Part shown: in pieces, positions 54,871-64,000 of the stretch
Layout of the letters: each line of letters starts with the position of its first letter
How positions within the stretch are numbered: position 1 is the stretch's first letter
Source of the DNA: an uncultured Actinomycetes bacterium
GTDB lineage: Bacteria > Actinomycetota > Actinomycetes > Mycobacteriales > Nakamurellaceae
NCBI GenBank assembly: GCA_937926105.1
Contig: CALANS010000182.1
Location: 167,343-231,342, forward strand
DNA: 64,000 nucleotides
Direction: 5' to 3'
Made by a program: the position numbers and the translations under genes
The notes under the pieces: model-generated
What the model saw: only the letters and a program-made list of their open reading frames with translations
The model's database searches: none
Told to the model about the DNA's origin: nothing

Positions 54871-56331
54871 ATGACTGTCACCCCAGTCCAGACCGCAGCA
54901 CCCACCGTCCCGCATGTCGCCGTGAACGACATCGGATCCGTCGAGGACTTTCTCGCCGCCGTCGATCAGACGATCAAGTACTTCAACGATGGCGACATCG
55001 TCGAGGGCACCATTGTCAAGGTCGACCGCGATGAGGTCCTGCTGGATATCGGCTACAAGACCGAGGGCGTGATCCCCTCCCGCGAACTGTCCATCAAGCA
55101 CGACGTCGACCCCAACGAGGTCGTCGAGCTCGGCGAGCACGTCGAGGCCCTGGTCCTGCAGAAGGAGGACAAGGAGGGCCGGCTGATCCTGTCCAAGAAG
55201 CGCGCCCAGTACGAGCGCGCCTGGGGCACGATCGAGAAGGTCAAGGAGGAGGACGGCGTCGTCACCGGCACCGTCATCGAGGTCGTCAAGGGCGGCCTGA
55301 TCCTGGACATCGGCCTGCGGGGCTTCCTGCCCGCCTCGCTGGTGGAGATGCGCCGGGTGCGCGACTTGCAGCCCTACGTCGGCCGGCAGCTGGACGCCAA
55401 GATCATCGAGCTGGACAAGAACCGCAACAACGTGGTGCTGTCCCGCCGGCAGTGGCTGGAGCAGACTCAGTCCGAGGTGCGCAGCGAGTTCCTCAATCAG
55501 CTGGCCAAGGGCCAGGTGCGCAAGGGCACCGTGTCCAGCATCGTGAACTTCGGCGCGTTCGTCGACCTGGGCGGCGTGGACGGTCTGGTGCACGTCTCCG
55601 AGCTGTCCTGGAAGCACATCGACCACCCGAACGAGGTTGTCGAGGTCGGCCAGGAGGTCACCGTCGAGGTCCTGGACGTCGACATGGACCGCGAGCGGGT
55701 CTCGCTGTCGCTCAAGGCGACCCAGGAGGACCCGTGGCGGCACTTCGCCCGAACCCACGCGATCGGCCAGATCGTGCCGGGCAAGGTCACCAAGCTGGTG
55801 CCGTTCGGGGCGTTCGTCCGGGTCTACGACGGCATCGAGGGCCTGGTGCACATCTCCGAGCTGGCCGGCCGGCACGTCGAGGTGCCCGAACAGGTGGTCT
55901 CGGTGGACGACGAGATCTTCGTCCGCGTCATCGACATCGATCTGGACCGGCGGCGGATCTCGCTGTCGCTCAAGCAGGCCAACGAGGGCATCAACCCGGG
56001 CGCCGAGTTCGACGAGGTGCGGGCCCAGTACGGCGTGGTGGACCACTACGACGAACAGGGCAACTTCGTGCCGCCGGAGGGATTCGACGTGGCCACCGGC
56101 GAGTGGTTGGAGGGCTTCGAGACCCAGCGGGACGCGTGGGAGAAGCAGTACGCCGACGCGCACGCCGTGTTCGAGGCGCACGCCAAGCAGATCGCCGCGG
56201 CCCGGGAGGCCGATGCGGAGGCGGAAGGTCCGAGCAACTACTCATCGGCCACCGGCGACGCGGCTCCGGCCGGGTCTCTGGTCGGCGACGAGCAGCTCGC
56301 GAAGCTGCGGGAAAAGCTCGCCGGCAGCTGA
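54871..56331 (+). CDS. rpsA: 30S ribosomal protein S1
   Basis: 486 residues with four S1 OB-fold domains, as usual in actinobacteria. The domains start near GDIVEGTIVKVDRDEVLLDI (about 49), DGVVTGTVIEVVKGGLILDI (about 129), KGQVRKGTVSSIVNFGAFVD (about 212) and GQIVPGKVTKLVPFGAFVRV (about 297). An acidic Ala/Glu-rich tail follows. It binds mRNA at the 30S subunit and aids initiation. ATG 54871 (MTVTPVQTAAPTVPHVAVND) is the conserved start; GGAG lies about 13 bases upstream. The frame is open upstream without similarity. Confidence 0.97.
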   Translation: MTVTPVQTAAPTVPHVAVNDIGSVEDFLAAVDQTIKYFNDGDIVEGTIVKVDRDEVLLDIGYKTEGVIPSRELSIKHDVDPNEVVELGEHVEALVLQKEDKEGRLILSKKRAQYERAWGTIEKVKEEDGVVTGTVIEVVKGGLILDIGLRGFLPASLVEMRRVRDLQPYVGRQLDAKIIELDKNRNNVVLSRRQWLEQTQSEVRSEFLNQLAKGQVRKGTVSSIVNFGAFVDLGGVDGLVHVSELSWKHIDHPNEVVEVGQEVTVEVLDVDMDRERVSLSLKATQEDPWRHFARTHAIGQIVPGKVTKLVPFGAFVRVYDGIEGLVHISELAGRHVEVPEQVVSVDDEIFVRVIDIDLDRRRISLSLKQANEGINPGAEFDEVRAQYGVVDHYDEQGNFVPPEGFDVATGEWLEGFETQRDAWEKQYADAHAVFEAHAKQIAAAREADAEAEGPSNYSSATGDAAPAGSLVGDEQLAKLREKLAGS

Positions 56332-56344
56332 GTTTCCACCAGTC

Positions 56345-56383
56345 CGCGAGGGCCGACACCGAGGATCGGTGCCGGCCCTCGCG
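56345..56383 (+). terminator. rpsA terminator
   Basis: CGCGAGGGCCG-A-CACCGA pairs with TCGGTG-C-CGGCCCTCGCG around a GGA loop (18-pair stem, one A-C mismatch), followed by GCGTTTG. The stem begins 13 bases after the rpsA stop. Confidence 0.85.
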
Positions 56384-56488
56384 GCGTTTGCGTCCATCTG
56401 GGTCGAAGGTCGGATCCGGCAGCACGGGCGCCTACCGAGTCCCGCCGAACCCCGGCGTGGTGGCGCCTGCCCCGCCGAGCATTTTCGT

Positions 56489-56494
56489 TACGGT
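56489..56494 (+). promoter_or_regulatory. Predicted -10 box for a leaderless lipoprotein gene
   Basis: TACGGT ends six bases before the ATG at 56501. Confidence 0.45.
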
Positions 56495-56500
56495 GGACGC

Positions 56501-57325
56501 ATGCGCCGCTACCATCTGGTTCCGCTGCTCGCCGTCGCGTTAGCCGTGACGGCGTGCAGTAGCCCCGCCCAAACCAGCCCGCGCACCGTGACCACGATCG
56601 TCGTCCAGACCGGCACCTCGCCGGCGTCCACCGGCTCGACGGGCGCCACCGGGTCGGCGGGCATCACCGTGGTCGGCCCGAGTGGCAGCACCGGGACGGG
56701 CACAACCGGCACCGGCGGCAGCGGGACGCAGAGCACCGCGCCGTCGACACCGGGGGCCGGCACCGGCAGTTCCAAGCCCGCACAGACGAGCACCAGCACC
56801 TCCACGCGCAGCACCCGGACAAGCACCACCAAGACGGCGCCCACCAGTAGGGACGTGCGGGTTAACCCGCTGCAGGTGTCCTGCGCGGCGCTGCTGGACT
56901 CGCACGACATCAAGAAGGCACTGGGCGCCTCGGTGTCCTCGGCGACCTCCCGCATCGTCGATGTGGCCAACCCCGACGTGAAGATGACGGGGAAGATCAA
57001 GTGCTACTTCGGCGCGAAGTCCACCTCGAAGTCCAAGCCCGTCATCGTGGCGCTGGCCCGTTACTCCTCGGTGCCGGCGGCGCAGAGCCAAATGAACGTG
57101 ACGGTCCAATCGGAGGTCAGTCTCGGGGCGGACTCGTCCACGGTGCGGGTGTCCGGGAAGACGGCTCATGTGCTGCTGCGCGACGGCGGACTGGTGGTGA
57201 TGCGTTACGACAACTGGACGCTGTCCATCGCGGTGCAGAACAAGCTGACGTCGAACGCCAAGCTGCCGGCCGGGCTGCAGCAGCTGGCCACCATGGTGCT
57301 GGCCAGGGTCATCAAGAACGCCTGA
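56501..57325 (+). CDS. Lipoprotein with Ser/Thr/Gly-rich linker and DUF3558-like domain
   Basis: 274 residues. A lipobox (AVTAC, Cys19) follows a short signal peptide, so the mature protein is anchored outside the membrane. Residues about 25-115 are a low-complexity Thr/Ser/Gly linker that likely spans the wall. The C-terminal 155 residues (VSCAALLDSHDIKKALGA, CYFGAKSTSKSKPVIVALARY, NWTLSIAVQN) form a compact domain resembling the DUF3558 type of actinobacterial lipoproteins, with two cysteines that could pair. Function unknown. It stands alone after the rpsA terminator, with its own leaderless-type promoter. Confidence 0.8.
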   Translation: MRRYHLVPLLAVALAVTACSSPAQTSPRTVTTIVVQTGTSPASTGSTGATGSAGITVVGPSGSTGTGTTGTGGSGTQSTAPSTPGAGTGSSKPAQTSTSTSTRSTRTSTTKTAPTSRDVRVNPLQVSCAALLDSHDIKKALGASVSSATSRIVDVANPDVKMTGKIKCYFGAKSTSKSKPVIVALARYSSVPAAQSQMNVTVQSEVSLGADSSTVRVSGKTAHVLLRDGGLVVMRYDNWTLSIAVQNKLTSNAKLPAGLQQLATMVLARVIKNA

Positions 57326-57380
57326 AATCGGGTCGGGTCGCAACCCGCCCTATCCGGGGTTCGTTCCCGGCGGACCAGCG

Positions 57381-57575
57381 CTACAGCGCGGGCAGCGGCT
57401 CCGGCACGGGCCCGGATACGCGCCGAACCAGCCGACGGTGGTGCCGGCCGGGCGTGCGCCAGGACGCGAACAGGCTGCGGCGGCGGACGGTGACGAAGGC
57501 GGCGACGTGCACCAGTCCGGGGCGTCCCCAGCGATGCCGGCCCCGGGCGAGGGTGGTCGACGCGGCACTGCGCAC
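57381..57575 (-). CDS. Possible small basic protein (64 aa)
   Basis: GTG 57575 follows AGGAGG by 4 bases, a strong ribosome site in an otherwise empty gap. The peptide is short and Arg/His-rich (GRHRWGRPGLVHVAAFVTVR), with no recognised domain and no predicted membrane helix. In favour are the ribosome site and the absence of a competing gene. Against it are the GC-rich random-like composition and lack of a known family. Confidence 0.3.
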   Translation of the reverse strand: MRSAASTTLARGRHRWGRPGLVHVAAFVTVRRRSLFASWRTPGRHHRRLVRRVSGPVPEPLPAL

Positions 57576-57680
57576 TGGTCCTCCTCGGGTCGGGCATCGC
57601 GGCGGTAGCGCGATACAAACCTGCCGTTGAGCCGAACGGTACGGTGCCGGGGTGGCAAATGTACGCAGGCCGGTCGGTGT

Positions 57681-57692
57681 GTCGCATGCGAC
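57681..57692. promoter_or_regulatory. Perfect 12-bp palindrome upstream of coaE
   Basis: GTCGCATGCGAC, 72 bases before coaE and 105 bases before the possible small minus-strand gene. It could be an operator; no binding protein can be named. Confidence 0.3.
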
Positions 57693-57764
57693 TGGCGTGA
57701 CGGAAGTGGCTAGCGGGACGCTTGTGACCGGCCATGCCGCAGGCCCATCGAGGGCGTTCTCGCC

Positions 57765-58712
57765 GTGCTGACCCTGGCCGTGACGGGAGGTATCGGCTCC
57801 GGCAAGTCCACCGTGTCGGCCATGCTGTCCGGCCTGGGCGCCGAGGTGGTGGACTCGGATGCGTTGGCCCGACAGGTGGTGGCGCCGGGCACGCCGGGGC
57901 TGGCGGCGGTCGCGGAGGCGTTCGGGCGGCGGGTGCTGGCGGCGGATGGGTCGCTGGATCGGGCTGCGCTGGCCGCGATCGTGTTCCACGACACCGATGC
58001 CCGTCACCGCCTGGAGGCCATCACCCACCCGCTGGTGCGCGCGGCGTTCCGGGCCGCCCGCGATGCGGCGAGCCCGCAGGCCATCGTCGTCAACGACATC
58101 CCGCTGGTCCGCACGCTGGCCGACGCGGCGCAGTTCCACCTGGTGATCACGGTCGCCGCCGAGCAGACGGTGCGGGTGCGGCGGCTGGTGGGGCGCGGCC
58201 TGACGGAATCCGATGCTCGTGCCCGGATGCGCTCGCAGATCTCCGACGTGGCACGGCGGACGCTGTCCGACGTCTGGCTGGACAACGGCGGTGACGAATC
58301 CGTCCTGCGGCGCGCGGTCGGGGAGCTCTGGTCGACCCGGTTGTTGCCATTCCGGGACAACCTGCTGGCCGGGCGACCGGCGGCGCGCGGGCATCGAGCG
58401 CGGCCGCTGCCCGGGTGCTCGTCACCGATACCGCTGCTGTGCGCGCGGGTGTCGGCCGCCGCCGAGGGCCTGCCCTGCGAGCCCGATCCGGACGCGGACG
58501 CCGGCACCGTCTGCCTGCGCCTTCAGCTGGCGGACCTGACCACCGCCGATCGGCTGGCCCCGGCCCTGGCGCGGGCCGGATTTCCGAGGGCGTCCGACGG
58601 GGCTGGCTTTCCGTGCGCGGGCGTGCCGGTCGATACCGGGCGATGGCATGTGGGCGCGGACCCCGGCTGCCCCGTCACCCTCCGGCTCACGGTGGCGGGA
58701 CGGCCGGCCTGA
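57765..58712 (+). CDS. coaE: Dephospho-CoA kinase with degenerate GrpB-like tail
   Basis: Phosphorylates dephospho-CoA, the last step of CoA synthesis. Residues 1-205 are a normal CoaE: P-loop VTGGIGSGKST, VVDSDALARQVV, DARHRLEAITHPLVR (CoA-binding), IVVNDIPLVRTL and the lid SDARARMRSQIS. In mycobacteria CoaE carries a full GrpB/UPF0157 domain of about 200 residues. Here only about 110 follow, still recognisable in LQLADLTTADRLAPALARAG and HVGADPGCPVTLRLTV, but the GrpB core and C-terminal half are gone. GTG 57765 is the start. Confidence 0.94.
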   Translation: MLTLAVTGGIGSGKSTVSAMLSGLGAEVVDSDALARQVVAPGTPGLAAVAEAFGRRVLAADGSLDRAALAAIVFHDTDARHRLEAITHPLVRAAFRAARDAASPQAIVVNDIPLVRTLADAAQFHLVITVAAEQTVRVRRLVGRGLTESDARARMRSQISDVARRTLSDVWLDNGGDESVLRRAVGELWSTRLLPFRDNLLAGRPAARGHRARPLPGCSSPIPLLCARVSAAAEGLPCEPDPDADAGTVCLRLQLADLTTADRLAPALARAGFPRASDGAGFPCAGVPVDTGRWHVGADPGCPVTLRLTVAGRPA

Positions 58713-58755
58713 GCTGACCTGACGGCGAAACCGAAGCACTGTCGGACCCCGCACG

Positions 58756-58761
58756 TACGCT
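58756..58761 (+). promoter_or_regulatory. Predicted -10 box for leaderless uvrB
   Basis: TACGCT ends seven bases before the uvrB GTG at 58769. Confidence 0.45.
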
Positions 58762-58768
58762 TGACGGC

Positions 58769-61063
<2,295 letters not shown>

Positions 61064-61072
61064 GGGAATCGG

Positions 61073-61510
61073 ATGGCCACCTCCTTCCAGGTCACGTTCG
61101 ACGCGACCAGCCCGCGCCGGCTCTCCGAGTTCTGGGCGACAGCGCTGGACTACCAGCTGGATCCACCCCCGCCCGGGCACGACACCTGGGAGTCGTTCCT
61201 GCGCTCGGCCGGCATCCCGGAGGAGCGCTGGGACGACGCGTCGGCCATCAGCGATCCGGAGGGGCGCGGGCCACGGCTGTTTTTCCAGAAGGTGCCCGAA
61301 GGCAAGACGGCCAAGAATCGGGTGCATCTGGACGTCAGCGTGGGCCGCGGCATCCGCGACCCGCAGCAGCGGTGGCAAGCGGTCACCGACCGGGTGCAGG
61401 CGCTGGTCGCGGCCGGAGCCACGGTGGTGGAGGAGCGGCGCAACGACAATTTCGGCGATCACTGGATGGTGATGACCGACCCCGACGGCAACGAGTTCTG
61501 CGTGCAGTAG
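61073..61510 (+). CDS. VOC (glyoxalase-like) domain protein
   Basis: 145 residues. It opens SFQVTFDATSPRRLSEFWATAL and ends WMVMTDPDGNEFCVQ, the strand-helix and closing-strand signatures of the Glyoxalase_6 (PF18029-type) group (first block read in two parts). FFQKVPEGKTAKNRVHLDV forms the central strands with a possible metal His. It is translationally close to uvrB (9 bases, GGGGA site) but functionally unlinked by knowledge. Substrate unknown. Confidence 0.82.
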   Translation: MATSFQVTFDATSPRRLSEFWATALDYQLDPPPPGHDTWESFLRSAGIPEERWDDASAISDPEGRGPRLFFQKVPEGKTAKNRVHLDVSVGRGIRDPQQRWQAVTDRVQALVAAGATVVEERRNDNFGDHWMVMTDPDGNEFCVQ

Positions 61511-61525
61511 CCGGCGCGGGCTGGC

Positions 61526-61978
61526 TCACTCGGCAAGTGTGGCCGCGAGGGTGGCGCCGAGGTTCCAGCACGCCTCTCGATCATCGGCGCTCGGCATGCC
61601 CATCACCACGACCGGGTCGGCCATCGGCTGCCAGCCCAGTGCGTGGGCGATCGCCGTGATTGCCCGCAGCGCGCCCGCGGTGTCCTCGTTGCCGTGCAGC
61701 CACAACCCATAGGGCAGACCCGGTTTCGCGTCCAGCAGCGGGTAGTAGATGGTATCGAAGTAATGCTTGAGCGCGCCGGACATGTAGCCGATGTTGGCGG
61801 GCGTGCCCAGCACGATCCCGTCCGCCTGAAGAGTCTCGGCGGCCGACGCCGCCAGCGCCGGGCGCGCCGTGACCGTGACCCCGGCGATTCCCTCTGCTCG
61901 CGTCCCCTGCACCACCGCCTCGTGCAGCGCACGGGTCGCGGGCGAGACCGTGTGGTGCACGATCAGCAGGCTGCTCAT
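61526..61978 (-). CDS. Flavodoxin/NADPH-dependent FMN reductase-like protein
   Basis: 150 residues. The first strand and phosphate-binding loop LLIVHHTVSPATRALHEAV bind FMN phosphate; GIVLGTPANIGYMSGALKHYFD and LPYGLWLHGNEDTAGA are the other flavin loops of the flavodoxin fold. It likely carries out redox on quinones or small molecules; partner unknown. ATG 61978 is chosen because the flavodoxin core begins there; the frame is open to 62116 but without similarity. Convergent with the VOC gene. Confidence 0.83.
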   Translation of the reverse strand: MSSLLIVHHTVSPATRALHEAVVQGTRAEGIAGVTVTARPALAASAAETLQADGIVLGTPANIGYMSGALKHYFDTIYYPLLDAKPGLPYGLWLHGNEDTAGALRAITAIAHALGWQPMADPVVVMGMPSADDREACWNLGATLAATLAE

Positions 61979-62183
61979 CTTCTCATTGTGGCCCGGCTCC
62001 GTCGCGCTGGCCCGATGGCCGGAAGGGTGGCGCGCCACTCGGGCGGCGCAGCGGCGCACCACGAGGGGAACTCCCGTCGGCCGAGGCCGTCCGTCGGCTG
62101 GCGGCTGACTGGCCACGAATGCCCAACCATACTTCCTAGATCCCGCCCGGCGGTGGCGGCGGACGATTCAGTGGAGGCTCGCC

Positions 62184-62432
62184 GTGCCCAAGTTCATGGA
62201 TGTCCACGACGGTTTCGTTGGCGTCACGCAGTCGCAGTTGGCCGAAGCTCACCAGCACGACCTGGATGTGGAGGCGGAGGAGGGCGTGCACTTCGAGAAC
62301 GCCTGGCTCGACCCGGAATCCGGCAAGGTCTTCTGCCTGTCCACCGGCCCCAGTAAGGAGGCGGTGATGCGGGTGCACGAACGGGCCGGCCATCCGACGG
62401 AACAGGTGTACATGCTGTCGGTCGAGGTGTGA
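62184..62432 (+). CDS. DUF4242 protein (SCO4226-like)
   Basis: 82 residues, full length for the family. It is a ferredoxin-like alpha-beta fold with MPKFMDVHDGFVGVT, NAWLDPESGKVFCLSTGPSKE and VHERAGHPTEQVYMLS (middle block read in parts). His residues at the ends of the strands match the proposed metal site of the Streptomyces nickel-binding homologue SCO4226. GTG 62184 follows GTGGAGG by 7 bases. Role in metal handling is by family only. Confidence 0.82.
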   Translation: MPKFMDVHDGFVGVTQSQLAEAHQHDLDVEAEEGVHFENAWLDPESGKVFCLSTGPSKEAVMRVHERAGHPTEQVYMLSVEV

Positions 62433-62531
62433 CCCAGAACCCTCGGCTCGGCCAGAACGACCAGTGGCGCGCCGATCTCGCGGCCGCCTTGGGTGGTGCC
62501 ACGGCTCCAGCACGCGTCCCCGCCGACGCCG

Positions 62532-63455
62532 TCAGCTGGTGATGTCCTTGCGCCGGAACCGCCAGAATGCCAACGCCACCAGCACCGCGCCGTAGGCCAA
62601 CGAGGAGAACGCGCCGCGGGTCATGTCCGAGAGGTTGATCGGATCCACCAGCGCTCCGGTCCAGGCGAACGAGTAGTGCGTGGGCAGCCAGTCCCGGATG
62701 CCGCCCAGCGCGGTGATCTGATCCAGGATCTGCGACACGATCGACAGCAGCACGGCGCTGCCCACCGCCCCCAGCGGCACGTCCGTGGACACCGTCATCA
62801 GGAACGCCAGGCCCGCCACCCAGGCCAGCTGCACCACGATGAACGAGACCACCAACGCCATCCGACCGGCGGCCGACCAGCCGGCGAACGACTCGCCCGC
62901 GGGGGTGACCAACGGCCCCGTGCCGTACAGCAGCAGGCCGACGGCGGCGGCAACGGCGGCCAGTATCACGATCGACAGGGCCGCGAGGAGCGCGGCCACG
63001 ACGAACTTCTGCCGCAGCAACCGCCGTCGTGGCACCGGAAGTGCCAGCAGGTAGCGCAACGACGACCAGGACGCCTCCGAGGCGACGGTGTCGCCGAAGA
63101 ACAGCGAGACGATGACGATCAGCAGGAAGCTCGCCGAGAAGAACAGCGTCACCATCACGAAGTTCGTGGCGCTGGACTGCGCCAGATCGACGAACGATCC
63201 GCTGCCGGGCGGGCCGGAACTGTCGCCCAGCGCGAAGGCACCGGCCAGGATCAGCGGCAGCAATACCATAAATGCCAGGGACAGTTGGGTGCGGCGGCGC
63301 CGAATCTGGCGGGCCAGCTCGACCCCGATCGGTAGTGTCGCTCCCGCCCGGAAACCCGGCGCCGGACCGGACGTCGACTCGCCGCCGGCGTCCGGAAGCG
63401 CCGTCATGGCCGCGACGGCGGCGTCTGCGGAATGGTCGTGGTGCACCGGGCTCAT
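62532..63455 (-). CDS. ABC-2 type transporter permease
   Basis: 307 residues. A 50-residue cytoplasmic N-terminus precedes about six helices, the first at LSLAFMVLLPLILAGAFAL, with a wide extracellular loop containing SSATNFVMVT. The charged SLRYLLALPVPRRRLLRQK loop after the second pair of helices is typical of ABC-2 membrane proteins. Its start overlaps the stop of the ATPase gene (ATGA), so the two form an exporter. Substrate unknown. Confidence 0.88.
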   Translation of the reverse strand: MSPVHHDHSADAAVAAMTALPDAGGESTSGPAPGFRAGATLPIGVELARQIRRRRTQLSLAFMVLLPLILAGAFALGDSSGPPGSGSFVDLAQSSATNFVMVTLFFSASFLLIVIVSLFFGDTVASEASWSSLRYLLALPVPRRRLLRQKFVVAALLAALSIVILAAVAAAVGLLLYGTGPLVTPAGESFAGWSAAGRMALVVSFIVVQLAWVAGLAFLMTVSTDVPLGAVGSAVLLSIVSQILDQITALGGIRDWLPTHYSFAWTGALVDPINLSDMTRGAFSSLAYGAVLVALAFWRFRRKDITS

Positions 63456-64000
63456 CGGCCGCTACCTCCGTTCGCCACGGCGCCGTCGGCGGTGGGGCTG
63501 CGCCCGCTCGCGGCGCGCTCACCGGCCGGGCCCCCAGCGCCCACCAGGTCGAGGAACACGTCCTCCAGCCGGTTGCGGGGGGCCGCGGCGGTGACGGGCA
63601 CTCCGGCATCCAGCACGGCTCGTAGCGCCCGGTCGAGGGAGATGGTGCGGAGATCGACCTGCAGGCCACCGGTGGTGACCTCGATGTCGCCGATGCCCTG
63701 CACGGCGCGGAGCGCGTCCCGTGCCGCGCCCGGGTTCGGCGTGGACAGCACGATCTCACCGGATGCGGCGACCATCTCGGCGACCGTCCCGGCCGCGATG
63801 GTCCGGCCGCGGTCGATGATCACCACATGGCTGCAGGTCTGTTCGACCTCGGAGAGCAGGTGACTGGACACCAGGACCGTCCGGCCGGTGGCCGCATAGC
63901 GGCGCAGCACCTCCCGCATCGCGTGGATCTGCGGCGGGTCGAGCCCGTTGGTCGGCTCGTCCAGCAGCAGCAGGTCGGGCTCTTCGGCGAAGGCCTTGGC
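63452..64000 (-). CDS. ABC-2 exporter ATP-binding protein, C-terminal part (cut by window edge)
   Basis: The minus-strand frame runs in from the right edge: 182 residues are visible. Walker B LLLLDEPTNGLDP and the H-loop VLVSSHLLSEVEQTC are present; Walker A and the signature motif lie beyond the window. The remaining 90 residues are the variable C-terminal domain seen in drug or bacteriocin-type exporters. ATG 63919 is an internal methionine, not the start. It overlaps the permease gene by four bases. Confidence 0.88.
   Translation of the reverse strand, partial: AKAFAEEPDLLLLDEPTNGLDPPQIHAMREVLRRYAATGRTVLVSSHLLSEVEQTCSHVVIIDRGRTIAAGTVAEMVAASGEIVLSTPNPGAARDALRAVQGIGDIEVTTGGLQVDLRTISLDRALRAVLDAGVPVTAAAPRNRLEDVFLDLVGAGGPAGERAASGRSPTADGAVANGGSGR

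Larger units (their letters stand above)
57326..57764. other. Intergenic region upstream of coaE
   Basis: 439 bases between the lipoprotein gene and coaE. It may hold one small minus-strand gene (57381-57575, weak) and a perfect 12-bp palindrome at 57681-57692. Nothing else is supported. Confidence 0.5.

Noticed and set aside
57205..57735. 176-codon minus-strand frame across the coaE upstream gap
   Set aside because: It overlaps the end of the lipoprotein gene and has no domain or ribosome site; the shorter frame at 57381-57575 is only slightly better supported.

Overview
The window is GC-rich chromosomal DNA from an actinobacterium (genus not determined). The backbone order trpE - membrane protein - trpC - trpB - trpA - lgt ... 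pyk - tesB ... pdtaR ... polA - rpsA - coaE - uvrB is the order known from Mycobacterium tuberculosis (Rv1609 to Rv1633). Many starts are GTG. Tight ATGA/GTGA overlaps are common, and several genes look leaderless, with a TANNNT box 6-7 bases before the start codon.

Layout. (1) 1-1588, minus strand: a small operon of a ribbon-helix-helix protein, a glyoxalase-like (VOC) protein carrying a perfect hexanucleotide repeat, and an MFS transporter cut by the window edge. (2) 1751-8431: tryptophan biosynthesis operon ending in lgt; trpG, trpD and trpF are absent. (3) 8546-11367: an inserted two-gene unit, a DUF262 (ParB/Srx-fold, GmrS-like) protein overlapping a HipA-family kinase, with no HipB; this is the best candidate for an undescribed defence or toxin system. 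(4) 11608-20346: gltB, gltD, pyk, tesB. (5) 20362-23267, minus: aromatic amino acid decarboxylase, an HExxH protein and a DUF2786 protein.

(6) 23448-33257: a probable amine or amino-alcohol catabolic locus. It has an (R)-amine-transaminase-like enzyme, a polyamine-type ABC importer, an SDR dehydrogenase, a PucR regulator, and a hydroxylysine-kinase-like/phospho-lyase-like pair. (7) 34191-41298: a peptidoglycan-recycling locus resembling Bacillus murR-amiE-nagZ-namZ: RpiR/MurR regulator, NamZ exo-muramidase, AmiE-like serine hydrolase, MFS transporter and a divergent GH3 protein. Two near-identical copies of a GGAAACTT(A/C)C element lie in its control regions, one exactly over the -10 box of a strong predicted promoter. 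(8) 41418-42244: tRNA-Leu and the ANTAR response regulator PdtaR. (9) 42391-48172: a complete branched-chain amino acid type ABC transporter (LivH, M, G, F and a convergent LivK), with an unusual extracellular domain fused to LivH.

(10) 48349-61510: hotdog thioesterase, polA, MOSC protein, methyltransferase, an AbiEi/DUF559 nuclease-like gene bracketed by two 95-bp direct repeats, rpsA, a lipoprotein, coaE with a degenerate GrpB-like tail, uvrB and a VOC protein. (11) 61526-64000: flavodoxin-like protein, DUF4242 protein and an ABC-2 exporter cut by the right edge. I saw no rRNA, CRISPR array, insertion sequence or prophage.
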